Below, piece by piece: positions 19,746 to 29,232 of a stretch of 64,000 bases of DNA. The stretch comes from Prevotella sp. E2-28 (GTDB lineage Bacteria; Bacteroidota; Bacteroidia; Bacteroidales; Bacteroidaceae): the NCBI RefSeq assembly GCF_022024055.1, contig NZ_CP091788.1, forward strand, positions 1,054,001-1,118,000. Direction: 5' to 3'. The notes beneath the pieces are model-generated. The model was not told the origin of the DNA. It did no database searches and saw nothing but the letters and a program-made list of their open reading frames with translations. The number at the start of each line of letters is the position of its first letter. Position 1 is the first letter of the stretch. Both the position numbers and the translations under genes were made by a program.

Positions 19746-20064
19746 GAAACAAATAGACAACGAAAAGAGCCGAAAAATAAAGCGAAAACAATGAAAATGT
19801 TGTTATTTTGCAACAAAAATCTATCAGCCGTAAGGTTTAACTGCAATAAGAATCTATCAACCGTAAGGTTTAACCAATAACATTTTATTAACGATCTTTT
19901 TACAAATTAATGTGGGTATGACTTTTTTTAAGGTTAAAAATGCATGGATGATGGGCCTACCGTAACCATAGGTTGCGGGCTCAGAAATCCTTTTTTATGT
20001 TCGATTTTTTTTAGTATTAATCTAAAACTTTTAATCATTTATCATTAACTTAAACTTATTAAAA
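19746..20064 (+). other. 319-base intergenic leader before susC
   Basis: Non-coding. It holds the 33-bp tandem repeat, an 8-bp stem hairpin (CCGTAACC at 19960-19967 and GGTTGCGG at 19971-19978, loop ATA), and a T6 run at 19991-19996, 12 bases after the hairpin. The hairpin may end the GH3 transcript or act in the susC leader. I could not place a convincing TAnnTTTG box for susC. Confidence 0.6.
19809..19874. repeat. Two tandem 33-bp direct repeats upstream of susC
   Basis: Units 19809-19841 and 19842-19874 abut exactly and differ at three positions. Each carries the core AATCTATCarCCGTAAGG and ends GTTTAAC. The 33-base period is about three helical turns, so a protein would meet both on the same face. 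It is 190 bases before the susC ATG. It could be a binding site for the PUL regulator; no regulator gene lies in the window. Confidence 0.75.
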
Positions 20065-23000
20065 ATGCGAAAACTTGAAAAGTTGGGAACTTGGGGCAGG
20101 TCATTCCTCCTCCTTTCCATTCTTTGCTTTTTTGCCATCTGTGCTAAGGCTCAGACGGTATCAGGTGTCGTGAAAGACGAAGTAGGTGAACCGATTATCG
20201 GTGCCTCAGTCACGGTACAGGGTAGCAGAGAAGGTGCAATTACCGATTTCGACGGTAATTTTAAGGTTAAGGCTGCTTCTAATGCAACGCTGAACATTTC
20301 CTATGTGGGTTTTGTAACCCAGCAGGTACAGGTCGGCGGTAGAAGCAACATTTCCGTCATCTTAGTTGAGGATAACAACTCATTGGAAGATGTGGTTGTT
20401 ATCGGTTACGGTACTCAGAAGAAAAAGTTGATTACAGGTGCTACTGTTCAGGTAAAGGGTGAAGACATCGCCAAACTGAACACCACAAACGCACTTGAAG
20501 CTATGCAGAGTCAGACTCCTGGTGTTCAGATTACCCAGAGTTCTTCTCAGCCAGGTAAGGGATATAAGGTTTATATCCGTGGTATCGGTACCACTGGTAA
20601 TGCAAAGCCTCTTTATGTAATTGATGGTGTCGCTGGTGGTAGTCTTGATGACATCAACCCCGCTGATATCGAGAGTATCGACGTCCTCAAGGATGCTGCA
20701 TCTGCTGCTATTTATGGTGCTCGTGCTGCTAACGGCGTTATCCTTGTTACTACAAAGCAGGGTAAGGCTGGTAAGATCGAGGTTACCTACAATGGTTCTA
20801 TGGGTTGGTCAAATGCTTACAAGCGTCCTCAGCTTCTTGATGCTAAGCAGTATATGACCATCATGGACGAATACTCTTTCAACACTTCTGGTCAAAAGAT
20901 GGATTGGGCAGGTTTCGTTCCCCAGGACATTCTTACAAAGGTTCAGAGTGGTTGGGGAGGTACTGACTGGTGGGGCGTATTTGAGAATAACAACGCCGTT
21001 AAGCAGAATCATTCTGTAACTTTGACTGGTGGTACTGATCGTTCTAAGTTCGCAATGTCTTACACATATACCAGTGATGAAGGTATCATGGGTTCTGATA
21101 TGGCTTCTTTCTTCAAGCGCCATACAATCCGCCTCAACAGCGATCATGTGCTTCTGAGAGCTAAGGACTTCGATGTAATCACCATCGGTGAGAATATCTC
21201 TATTGGTTATAACAAGAGTCACGACTTGGCAGAAGACGGTATGTATTGGAGCTACATCCACAGCTTGCTGCAGACAACTCCTCTCATGCCTCAGTACGCA
21301 GAGAACGGTGAGAATTATTACTATCAGAATTTTGATGGTAAAGAGATTTATGGCAAGGGCTGGAACTCTTCTTTGTTCAGCAACCCATGGGAGAACCTCG
21401 AAAAGGGTGGTTTCAACTCTTTGGCAGAGAGCCGCAACCTCAATGCAAACGCTACTGCTTTCATGATTATTCAGCCTATCAAGGGACTGAAGCTCCGTTC
21501 TCAGTTCAACTATAACTGGACTTCTGGTGCATATCGCAACTACAATGAGCCACGTTCTACTGGTTACGGTAATGCTACATCAGTTGTTTATAGCGTTAGC
21601 CAAAGTGCTTACATGAATTCTAACTATTCTATTGAGAATACACTTACTTATGATCTTCCTATTATTAATGGTCATAAGATCAGCGCTATGGTTGGTCAGA
21701 GCTTCCAGAGCACAGCTTGGAGTACAAACGTTGGTGGTTCAAACAAGGTTAATTATGGTGAACAGCTCGCAACATTGAAGGGTTGGGATTCGGCATACCT
21801 GAACAACATCAAACTGGTTAATGCTACCGATGCAACTTTGACTGGCAAGCCCAATGATGAAGAGTATCTCGCTTCTTGGTTCGGTCGTTTGACTTGGGAC
21901 TACAATGAGAAGTATATGGCTACTGTGACTCTGCGTCATGATGGTTCAAGCGTATTCACCGATGGTAAGCGTTGGGGTACCTTCCCCTCTGTATCAGCAG
22001 GTTGGGTAATCAGCAATGAGAACTTCATGGAGAGCACAAAGAGCTTTATGGACTTCTTGAAGATTCGTGCAAGCTGGGGTCAGAATGGTAACTGCTCTAT
22101 CGATAAGTACCAGTATCTGGCTACTATCGCTCTCTCTGGCGAGGCTTATGACAGTGGTTACAAGTTCGGTTCTGATATGGCAACTTCTGTAGCAGGTACT
22201 CCTAACGTTGGTGCTTATGCTAACATCGTACCTAACCCTGACCTCACTTGGGAAACCTCTGAGCAGCTCGACCTCGGTATCGACGCTCGTTTCCTCGATA
22301 GTCGTTTAGGTGTAACCTTCGACTGGTATAAGAAAACTACAAAGGACTGGTTGATCACAGGTCCAAAGATTGCTATCAACGGTACTAACCCTGCAGCCAT
22401 CAATGGTGGTGACGTAGAGAATACCGGTGTTGAACTGTCTCTCTCTTGGAATGACAGAATTGGTAAGGACTTCAGCTACAATGCAAGCGTGAACTTCGCT
22501 ACCAATAAGAACGAGGTCACTCGTATCGCAAATGAAAACCACTACATCAATGGTCCTAGCGGCGTTCTCTCACAGGGTACTGAGTATGTATATCGTGCTG
22601 AGGAAGGCAAGCCCATCGGTTACTTCTATGGTATGTCATACAGTGGCATCTGGCAGAATCAGGAGCAGATTGAAGCTGCACGTAATGCAGGTAAGGCCGT
22701 TCTTGACAATGCACAGCCTGGTGACTGCATCTGGGATGACTGGAATGGTGATGGCGTGATTAACTATGCAGAAGGTGATGATTGCGACCGTCATGAAATA
22801 GGTAATCCTAACCCCGACGTTATGCTTGGTATCAACCTTGGTCTTGCTTGGAAGGGTCTCGACTTCTCAATCAACGGTGCCGGTGCATTCGGTCAGCAGA
22901 TCATGCGTTCTTACCGTTCATTCAGTGATGCTCCTTATCAGAACTACGATACTTCTATCCTGAATCGTTGGCATGGTGAGGGAACCTCAAACGAGCAGCC

Positions 23001-23307
23001 ACGTATCTCAAGTACTGGTCACCAGAACACTAACTGGGTATCTACTCGCTATATGGAGGATGCCGACTACTTCAAGATTAAGACTGTAACTCTGGGTTAC
23101 GACTTCAAGAACCTCTGGAAGGCTTGCCCATTCCAGCAGCTCCGTCTGTATGTTCAGGCTCAGAACCTCTACACATTCACTGGTTACACTGGTCTCGATC
23201 CTGAGGTTGGTAACTCTGCAGGTGGTAGCGGTTGGGCATCAGGTATTGACCTGGGTCTTTATCCTACTGCTCGTACTTATCTGTTTGGTGCAAGTATTAA
23301 ATTCTAA
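20065..23307 (+). CDS. susC: SusC/RagA-family TonB-dependent outer membrane transporter
   Basis: Outer-membrane channel that imports oligosaccharides bound by the partner SusD lipoprotein, powered through TonB. It has 1080 residues: signal peptide (SILCFFAICAKAQ), a carboxypeptidase-regulatory-like domain (VSGVVKDEVGEPIIGASVTVQG), the TonB-box region EDVVVIGYGTQKKK, a plug (LYVIDGVAGGSL, ASAAIYGARAANGVILVTTK) and a barrel ending in SIKF. It is complete and in the usual tandem with SusD, 14 bases apart. Its ligand is inferred from the neighbouring GH98, GH43, GH3 and GH115 enzymes as a branched xylan. Energy may come from the ExbB/ExbD genes at 36676-38703. Confidence 0.96.
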   Translation: MRKLEKLGTWGRSFLLLSILCFFAICAKAQTVSGVVKDEVGEPIIGASVTVQGSREGAITDFDGNFKVKAASNATLNISYVGFVTQQVQVGGRSNISVILVEDNNSLEDVVVIGYGTQKKKLITGATVQVKGEDIAKLNTTNALEAMQSQTPGVQITQSSSQPGKGYKVYIRGIGTTGNAKPLYVIDGVAGGSLDDINPADIESIDVLKDAASAAIYGARAANGVILVTTKQGKAGKIEVTYNGSMGWSNAYKRPQLLDAKQYMTIMDEYSFNTSGQKMDWAGFVPQDILTKVQSGWGGTDWWGVFENNNAVKQNHSVTLTGGTDRSKFAMSYTYTSDEGIMGSDMASFFKRHTIRLNSDHVLLRAKDFDVITIGENISIGYNKSHDLAEDGMYWSYIHSLLQTTPLMPQYAENGENYYYQNFDGKEIYGKGWNSSLFSNPWENLEKGGFNSLAESRNLNANATAFMIIQPIKGLKLRSQFNYNWTSGAYRNYNEPRSTGYGNATSVVYSVSQSAYMNSNYSIENTLTYDLPIINGHKISAMVGQSFQSTAWSTNVGGSNKVNYGEQLATLKGWDSAYLNNIKLVNATDATLTGKPNDEEYLASWFGRLTWDYNEKYMATVTLRHDGSSVFTDGKRWGTFPSVSAGWVISNENFMESTKSFMDFLKIRASWGQNGNCSIDKYQYLATIALSGEAYDSGYKFGSDMATSVAGTPNVGAYANIVPNPDLTWETSEQLDLGIDARFLDSRLGVTFDWYKKTTKDWLITGPKIAINGTNPAAINGGDVENTGVELSLSWNDRIGKDFSYNASVNFATNKNEVTRIANENHYINGPSGVLSQGTEYVYRAEEGKPIGYFYGMSYSGIWQNQEQIEAARNAGKAVLDNAQPGDCIWDDWNGDGVINYAEGDDCDRHEIGNPNPDVMLGINLGLAWKGLDFSINGAGAFGQQIMRSYRSFSDAPYQNYDTSILNRWHGEGTSNEQPRISSTGHQNTNWVSTRYMEDADYFKIKTVTLGYDFKNLWKACPFQQLRLYVQAQNLYTFTGYTGLDPEVGNSAGGSGWASGIDLGLYPTARTYLFGASIKF

Positions 23308-23321
23308 TTCGACAATTAATC

Positions 23322-25226
23322 ATGAAGAAATATATTTTATCAGCATTAGTTGTTTCAACAGCAACAGTGTTTACATCCTGTAACGATATGCTGGACACAG
23401 ATCCACGTGTTACAGAGTTGACAGCAGCTACATTCCCTGGTAAACCTGCAGATGTAGAGGCGTTGAATGCAGCTACCTATAGTATCATGAATACCCTGGG
23501 TGGTGGTGACGAAGGTGGTATATTGGATAATCCTTTCTACTGGTGGTCACTCATGTCAGACGACTGCTATGGTAGTGGTGGTTTGCAGGATAATGTAGCT
23601 AAGTCGCTGCATCATTTCACAACAGCAAGTGCTAACCAGTATGAGCAGGACTTTATCCTTCTCTATGGTGGTATCTCACGTGCTAACAACCAGATTGAAA
23701 CCATTGACAATGTGCCCTGGACAGATGCTCAGAAGTCACAGCGTGACCAACTTCTTGGTGAGGCTTACTTCATGCGTGGTCTCTATACCATGTGGCTCAC
23801 TCAGTTGTATGGCGATGTACCTCTGATTACCTCTACTGTTATTACTGAGGAGATGAAAGAGCAGGTAAGTGCTGAGGATGTGATTTATCCACAAATCCTT
23901 TCAGACTTCACTTCTGCTAAGAATCTGATGAAGGCAGAAAGAGCCAATGGCTCTGGTCATGCAGACAAGTATGCTGCTGAATCATTCATGGCACGTGCAT
24001 GGATGTTCTGGGCCGGCTTCTACAAGAAGGTTGGTGAGCTCGCAACTGGCGATGCTACTATGACACTTGTTGCTCAGGAAGGTTGCGATGGCGGTACTCT
24101 TTCAAAGGCCGAAGTCGTTGCTGCTCTGAAGGACGTTATTAACAATGGTGGATATAAGCTTTGTGAAGACTTCCGTTCACTCTGGCAGTACTCTAACAGT
24201 CTGCTTTGGGATGAGGCACACGATGGTGTAGGCCATGCTTATGCATTCATTGCTGATATGAAGCGTGAGAACTGCTTCGACCAGCCTGGTATGGGTAATG
24301 GTAACACTGAGGAAATCTTCCAGATTCAGTTCCTGAATGCTTCTAAGTGGGCTATCGGTGGTACATACGACAATCCTCGTAAGTATTCAAACTATTTGTC
24401 TTGCTTCTGGGGTCTTCGTAATGGTGCATCTAATGACAATGGTAAGCGTGATAAGACTTATCCTTTCAACCAGGGTTGGGGTCAGGGTACTCCTTCATGC
24501 AACCTCTGGGACGACTGGAAAGATGCTGAGACAAGAGGTAGCTATACAGACATCCGTAAACTCGGTACTCTGATTGACCTCGAGAATGAGTTGACATCTT
24601 ACACATACGAGAAAGACGACTGTGAAGAGTCTGGTTTTGCTGCTAAGAAGTATGCTGATGTAAACCTTGATGCTTGCGCTGCCGATAACGATTCTTGGTG
24701 GTCAAAGTGTGAAGGCTATTCTGCCAGCTCACTGGACAACAAGCAGCAGGGTGACCACTTCGAGGACTACTACCTGATGCGTTACTCTGACGTTCTCTTG
24801 ATGATGACCGAGCTCACTGGTGATGCTCAGTACATGAATCAGGTTCAGAAGCGTGCTGGTGTTCCTCAGACTCCTTACTCATTGAAGGCTGTTCAGGACG
24901 AGCGTCGTTGGGAGTTCGCATTAGAGGGACTTCGCTTCAACGATATGCGTCGTTGGTCAGGTGTTGACAATCACAGTGAGACATCATATGCAGCTAAGGC
25001 TCTGCAGCTTCAGAGAGGTAAGCAGATTGTATGCTTGGGTCAGAAGGGTGCAAAGCGTTCTTTGGAACACATGACCTGTTCATGGGCTAAGCGTTATGCT
25101 GCTACTAAGGGTTTCTTGCCTAAGCCTCAGGCTCAGATTACTCTCATGAACAATAAGATGACGCAGAATCCCGGATGGGATAAAGATACTCCTGCTTCAG
25201 AGTACACATATCAGGTTCTATATTAA
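23322..25226 (+). CDS. susD: SusD/RagB-family surface glycan-binding lipoprotein
   Basis: Lid protein that sits on SusC and captures glycan at the cell surface. It has 634 residues with a lipoprotein signal ending in the cysteine of TVFTSCND. TPR-like helical SusD features are present: GEAYFMRGLYTMWLTQLYGDVPL near residue 145 and a C-terminal RRWEFALEGLRFNDMRRW. Fourteen bases separate it from susC. No truncation is seen. Confidence 0.95.
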   Translation: MKKYILSALVVSTATVFTSCNDMLDTDPRVTELTAATFPGKPADVEALNAATYSIMNTLGGGDEGGILDNPFYWWSLMSDDCYGSGGLQDNVAKSLHHFTTASANQYEQDFILLYGGISRANNQIETIDNVPWTDAQKSQRDQLLGEAYFMRGLYTMWLTQLYGDVPLITSTVITEEMKEQVSAEDVIYPQILSDFTSAKNLMKAERANGSGHADKYAAESFMARAWMFWAGFYKKVGELATGDATMTLVAQEGCDGGTLSKAEVVAALKDVINNGGYKLCEDFRSLWQYSNSLLWDEAHDGVGHAYAFIADMKRENCFDQPGMGNGNTEEIFQIQFLNASKWAIGGTYDNPRKYSNYLSCFWGLRNGASNDNGKRDKTYPFNQGWGQGTPSCNLWDDWKDAETRGSYTDIRKLGTLIDLENELTSYTYEKDDCEESGFAAKKYADVNLDACAADNDSWWSKCEGYSASSLDNKQQGDHFEDYYLMRYSDVLLMMTELTGDAQYMNQVQKRAGVPQTPYSLKAVQDERRWEFALEGLRFNDMRRWSGVDNHSETSYAAKALQLQRGKQIVCLGQKGAKRSLEHMTCSWAKRYAATKGFLPKPQAQITLMNNKMTQNPGWDKDTPASEYTYQVLY

Positions 25227-25246
25227 TATTTAATAAGTAAACAAAT

Positions 25247-26014
25247 ATGAAAAAGATATTATTTTTGCTTGTTGCCGCAATATGCACTTTTGCTGCTTGC
25301 GATCCTGTTCATGAGGATGTCAGCAATGCTGGCCACATCACTCTCGACGAGCTGATAGCAAAGACAACTGTTTCTGTTGATAAGGCAGAAAACGGCAATA
25401 ACGGTAACGTTGTTACCTGCAAGACCTCTGCTCCAGTCAATGCTAAGTGGAGTATCGACGGTAAGGAGTTTGTAGGTAACTATGCATGGAAAAAGATGAA
25501 GGTTAAATGGGACGAAAACGGTGACTATATTAAGACTCCGTACACAATCGTTCTCACAGCTCTTTGTCCCGATGGTACCCAGCTTAAGGCTGAATTCCCT
25601 ATCGAGTGTGATGAAATCACTAACCCTCTGACAAAGTACTATATCTATCCAAGACCTGGTTTCGAAGAGGAAGACAAGCCTTTCCAGCCTGGTGCATGGG
25701 ATGCAGCAGCTATGCGTTTCAGCTCTTCAGAAGGTGCACACCTGCCCACTATCTCTGATGATGTTTATTTCGGTCTTAAGACCCTTATCCTTGACATCTC
25801 AGATGCCGAAAATTGTGACTTGAAGGTCATGAACGGTTGGTGGAGTAACACCTACTATGATCATGTTAAGCTCGTTTCAGGTTTGAACGAGATTCAGATC
25901 ACTGAGACAATGGCTAAGGAGTGCGCTAAGGGTAATGGTGGTGAAGGCCGCGACCTTGACCTCATGCTCTACAGCGGTACTATGACTCTCAACGCTGTTT
26001 ACTATGAAGAGTAG
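25247..26014 (+). CDS. PUL-associated surface lipoprotein (SusE/SusF position)
   Basis: 255 residues with a lipoprotein signal (LVAAICTFAACDP). The middle part looks like an immunoglobulin-like beta domain and the C-terminal half is aromatic-rich (KVMNGWWSNTYYDHVKL), typical of a glycan-binding domain. It follows susD by 20 bases, so a surface glycan-binding role is likely from position. I do not recognise a named family. Confidence 0.75.
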   Translation: MKKILFLLVAAICTFAACDPVHEDVSNAGHITLDELIAKTTVSVDKAENGNNGNVVTCKTSAPVNAKWSIDGKEFVGNYAWKKMKVKWDENGDYIKTPYTIVLTALCPDGTQLKAEFPIECDEITNPLTKYYIYPRPGFEEEDKPFQPGAWDAAAMRFSSSEGAHLPTISDDVYFGLKTLILDISDAENCDLKVMNGWWSNTYYDHVKLVSGLNEIQITETMAKECAKGNGGEGRDLDLMLYSGTMTLNAVYYEE

Positions 26015-26058
26015 TAATGTCTGATATGTATATGTATAATATTAACACATCCGTTATA

Positions 26059-27315
26059 ATGAAAAGTATTTTGAATTATAGTAAGCTTGCAATCTCAACG
26101 CTGATGATATCAAGTGCATTTGTAGCTTGTAGTGATGAGATTAGTGAAACCGCATGCGATACCCCATATACCGCAAATACAAGTAATATCAAAACTGCAG
26201 GTAAAGCTGTAGATTTGGGTCTTCCAAGTGGTACTAAGTGGGCTGATATGAATGTTGGAGCAACTTCAGAATCTGACAATGGTATTCTCTTCATTTGGGG
26301 CGATGTAACAGGAACCCAGATGTTGCCAAGCACTGCTACGTCATATACAGATGTCATTAAACAAACATCAGCTTCTGATTTGTTTGATTTCTACAAGGAC
26401 GCAACAGCAAAGGTTGGCTCTATTGCAGATACGACCAATGTTCTTAAATCTGATGAGCCTAAGATGATTGACATGTCATTCATAGGTGATACTATTGGTA
26501 TGGACTCTGTTTCAAAGGCAGCAATCGATGTTCAGAAAATGAATAAGATTAAGTCTTTCGTGAAGAGTAAGTTGAATCTCGTTAAGGAGTCTAATACTGG
26601 ATTCCTTGAGGCAACATTTACCAACGAGGATTTTGCTATCATCATTGACTGGGATGGTTCTGCCTTTATTGAGAGAATCCCTGCACAGAAGACTGAGAGA
26701 GACACCTTGGACTATTTCAAGAAGTTTGAATACACCAGTAATTCTACTATCTCAATTGATGTTCTTGGCTCAACAAGCGTTAGTTATTTTGAGTCTCCAA
26801 AAGCTAATGCTTATGATGAGATTAAGGACCAGTTTGGTGTTGTGATGCGTAAGGATTATAAGGGTGGTACTATTTCTGATATCCCTGTTTATAGCATTAT
26901 CGGAAATGCTCAGTATGATCCTGCCACAGCTAACTGGGGTGGCTCATGGAAAATGCCATCAAAGGCTGACGTTCAAGAGCTGATTGACAAGTGCGAATGG
27001 GAATTTGTTGGTAATGGTTATAAAGTAACCGGTCCTAATGGAAACAGCATCTTCTTGCCTGCTGCAGGTTATCGCTTCGGTGAGAAAGCATACGGAAACG
27101 GAAATGCCGGCTATTATGCTACAGGTGAGATTTCTGGAACATACAATTTCCCCTCAATGTTAGAGCAGAACAATGGTTCTGTAGGTTCTGTTAGCAGTTC
27201 AGAAGACATGCCTCACATGTTGATCTTCCAGCATGGTCAGTTTGTTAATGACGTTAATATCTACAGCAACCTGAGCTCTAGTTTCGGTGTATCTATCAGA
27301 CCCGTAAGTAAGTAA
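26059..27315 (+). CDS. Lipoprotein with a Bacteroidales DLGLPSGTKWA-type domain
   Basis: 418 residues from the ATG at 26059 (frame open from 26017); lipoprotein signal STLMISSAFVACSD. The segment AVDLGLPSGTKWADMNVGA followed by FIWGDVTGTQ is a repeat-like module often seen in Prevotella and Bacteroides surface proteins, and its C-terminal counterpart appears as GGSWKMPSKADVQEL and IFLPAAGYR. The module is split by an inserted region of about 200 residues. It is the last gene of the susCD transcript. Function unknown; surface display or glycan contact is inferred. Confidence 0.75.
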   Translation: MKSILNYSKLAISTLMISSAFVACSDEISETACDTPYTANTSNIKTAGKAVDLGLPSGTKWADMNVGATSESDNGILFIWGDVTGTQMLPSTATSYTDVIKQTSASDLFDFYKDATAKVGSIADTTNVLKSDEPKMIDMSFIGDTIGMDSVSKAAIDVQKMNKIKSFVKSKLNLVKESNTGFLEATFTNEDFAIIIDWDGSAFIERIPAQKTERDTLDYFKKFEYTSNSTISIDVLGSTSVSYFESPKANAYDEIKDQFGVVMRKDYKGGTISDIPVYSIIGNAQYDPATANWGGSWKMPSKADVQELIDKCEWEFVGNGYKVTGPNGNSIFLPAAGYRFGEKAYGNGNAGYYATGEISGTYNFPSMLEQNNGSVGSVSSSEDMPHMLIFQHGQFVNDVNIYSNLSSSFGVSIRPVSK

Positions 27316-27375
27316 TGTACGTGTCTCTCTAAAATACATATCTTAATGGATATGAGGCACAAATAATCAATAATT

Positions 27376-27405
27376 GGCTGACTCATTCAAATGAGTCAGC
27401 CTTTT
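27376..27405 (+). terminator. Strong hairpin between the PUL operon and the DUF6057 operon
   Basis: Perfect 11-bp stem GGCTGACTCAT / ATGAGTCAGCC with loop TCAA, followed by TTTTA. It lies only 12 bases before the next ATG. No TAnnTTTG promoter was found between the stop at 27315 and the ATG, so the downstream operon may depend on read-through and the hairpin may act as an attenuator. Confidence 0.85.
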
Positions 27406-27416
27406 ATACCAAAGAA

Positions 27417-29225
27417 ATGATAAAAACAAATAAAGTTTCTGGTGCAACCCTCTATGCAAGCCTGTTGGCTTTCATTTCATTTGTAGTATATATCTTATAC
27501 ATCAATCAAGAGGTTCTCTATACGGCACACGACCGTTCCGAGTTCATCTTCGGAGCCCCGTTCTTTCATACCCTCATGTCAAAGCCTTTTGGCCTGATGC
27601 AGTATGTGGGAGCCTGGCTCACCCAGTTATTTTATCATCCAGCTTTAGGCGCAGCTGTACTGGTGGTGATTTGGATCCTTATATTCCTTGTGGGTACTAA
27701 GGCATTTCAATTACAGGGAAAAACCATGGGTCAGTGCGTTAGCGGGAATAGTGCGTCATCATTGATGCTCCTGCCTATAGCTTGTCTGCTCACATCAGTT
27801 GTTGATTTGGGCTATTGGATTTATATTTTCCCTATCAGAGGTTATTGGTTCTCGCAGTCGGTAGGCTATCTTTTCATGCTGCTGCTCTTATGGGCAGCTC
27901 GAAGCACCACACCTCGTAAATGGCATCTGGCCTGGTATCTGTTTGGTGCCTGTCTCTATCCTGTGCTGGGATGGTTTGCCTTGCTGTTCATATTATGTTT
28001 ATTGCTTGCAGAAAAACCTTCGTGGCAAGAGCTGTTGGGCATTGTCTTGCTCTTTATTACCGCAGCTATCTGTCACACTCAATTATATTCAAACTTAAAA
28101 ACCGATGATGTTGTGCTGGCTGGCTTGCCTCGCTTCGAAACACCTATGGACTCAAGTGAGCATCTCTCTCTTCCGTTTTGGATGCTTGGTGCTCTTTCCG
28201 TAGTCATCGTGTTGTGTGGTAAGTATCTGGCTAAGTGGTTCGTTCCAGTATTGTGTGCTGCTGCTGGTATCATCTTTACCACGTCGCTCATGTATTACGA
28301 CAAGAACTACATCGACGAAATGCGCATGGTGCGATATGCTTCCAACGATAACTGGAAGGAGGTACTGAATCTGGCAGAAGATAACAAGAAGCCAACTGGC
28401 ACGATGATATTCCTCAAGAATATAGCCCTGATGAACGAAGGCGGTTTACTTGAACGTTCGTTCAAATTGGGCAATGATGCTGCCAATATCAACAATCCCG
28501 ATACGCTTCACGTCACCCTTTTGGATATTGCGTCGCCTCTGGTTTATTATAACTACGGCATGTTGAATGAAGCTATCCGACTGAATTTTGAAAACGCCAT
28601 ACAAGCAGGCTTCTCACCTTTCTACTTGAAGATGCTTGCCCGCTGTGCTCAGGCTAAAGGAGATAAAAAGCTGGTGGAACGCTATACCACTATTTTACAT
28701 CATCATCCGTTCTATGGTGATTGGCAACCAGCCCCAGTCGCAGCCAATATAAATGAGTTGCAGAAATCCTTCCCCGACGAACTTACCGGCGTTGAGAATA
28801 GTGAAAGCTATTTGGTCAATGGTATCAGCCTCTGGTATGAATCCGATAGTAAGGTAACTTCCGAACAGGCTTTGTTCTATGCAATGCTTCGTTGTGACTC
28901 ACGCCGTTTCTGGGCTTCACTACGAAACTATGTGGCGTTGCACATGAACGAGGAGTTCCCCTTGCATGCTATGGAGGCATATATCCTGTTTATTGACAAG
29001 GCTCCAGAGGAAAGACGTATGATGCTACCTGTTGAACAGTCTGTTTACGAGCGCTACAAATATTTCTGGGAAGTCCTGGAAAGTAAGGCAAAGCCTGGTA
29101 TGACAATAGAACAGGTTGGTGAGGAAATGCGTGAAGAATTTGGAGATACCTACTGGTGGTATAACATCTTCGGAAGAAAGCCCATTAATATAAGTGGCAA
29201 TGTTGGTCACGAACTTCAATCATAA
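27417..29225 (+). CDS. DUF6057-like multi-pass membrane protein, first copy
   Basis: 602 residues: about eight or nine hydrophobic segments in residues 8-290 (for example FISFVVYILYI, AVLVVIWILIFLVG, LFMLLLLWAA, ALLFILCLLLA), then a soluble C-terminal half with helical, TPR-like character (FLKNIALMNEGGLLERSF, YLKMLARCAQAKGDKKLVERY). It resembles the Bacteroidales DUF6057 family, of unknown function. It pairs with the propeller lipoprotein 7 bases downstream, and a second such pair follows. The sequence gives no direct hint of substrate. Confidence 0.75.
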   Translation: MIKTNKVSGATLYASLLAFISFVVYILYINQEVLYTAHDRSEFIFGAPFFHTLMSKPFGLMQYVGAWLTQLFYHPALGAAVLVVIWILIFLVGTKAFQLQGKTMGQCVSGNSASSLMLLPIACLLTSVVDLGYWIYIFPIRGYWFSQSVGYLFMLLLLWAARSTTPRKWHLAWYLFGACLYPVLGWFALLFILCLLLAEKPSWQELLGIVLLFITAAICHTQLYSNLKTDDVVLAGLPRFETPMDSSEHLSLPFWMLGALSVVIVLCGKYLAKWFVPVLCAAAGIIFTTSLMYYDKNYIDEMRMVRYASNDNWKEVLNLAEDNKKPTGTMIFLKNIALMNEGGLLERSFKLGNDAANINNPDTLHVTLLDIASPLVYYNYGMLNEAIRLNFENAIQAGFSPFYLKMLARCAQAKGDKKLVERYTTILHHHPFYGDWQPAPVAANINELQKSFPDELTGVENSESYLVNGISLWYESDSKVTSEQALFYAMLRCDSRRFWASLRNYVALHMNEEFPLHAMEAYILFIDKAPEERRMMLPVEQSVYERYKYFWEVLESKAKPGMTIEQVGEEMREEFGDTYWWYNIFGRKPINISGNVGHELQS

Positions 29226-29232
29226 GAAAGAA

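Noticed and set aside
19809..19874. CRISPR array
   Set aside because: Only two abutting 33-base units without spacers and no cas genes; a tandem repeat fits better.
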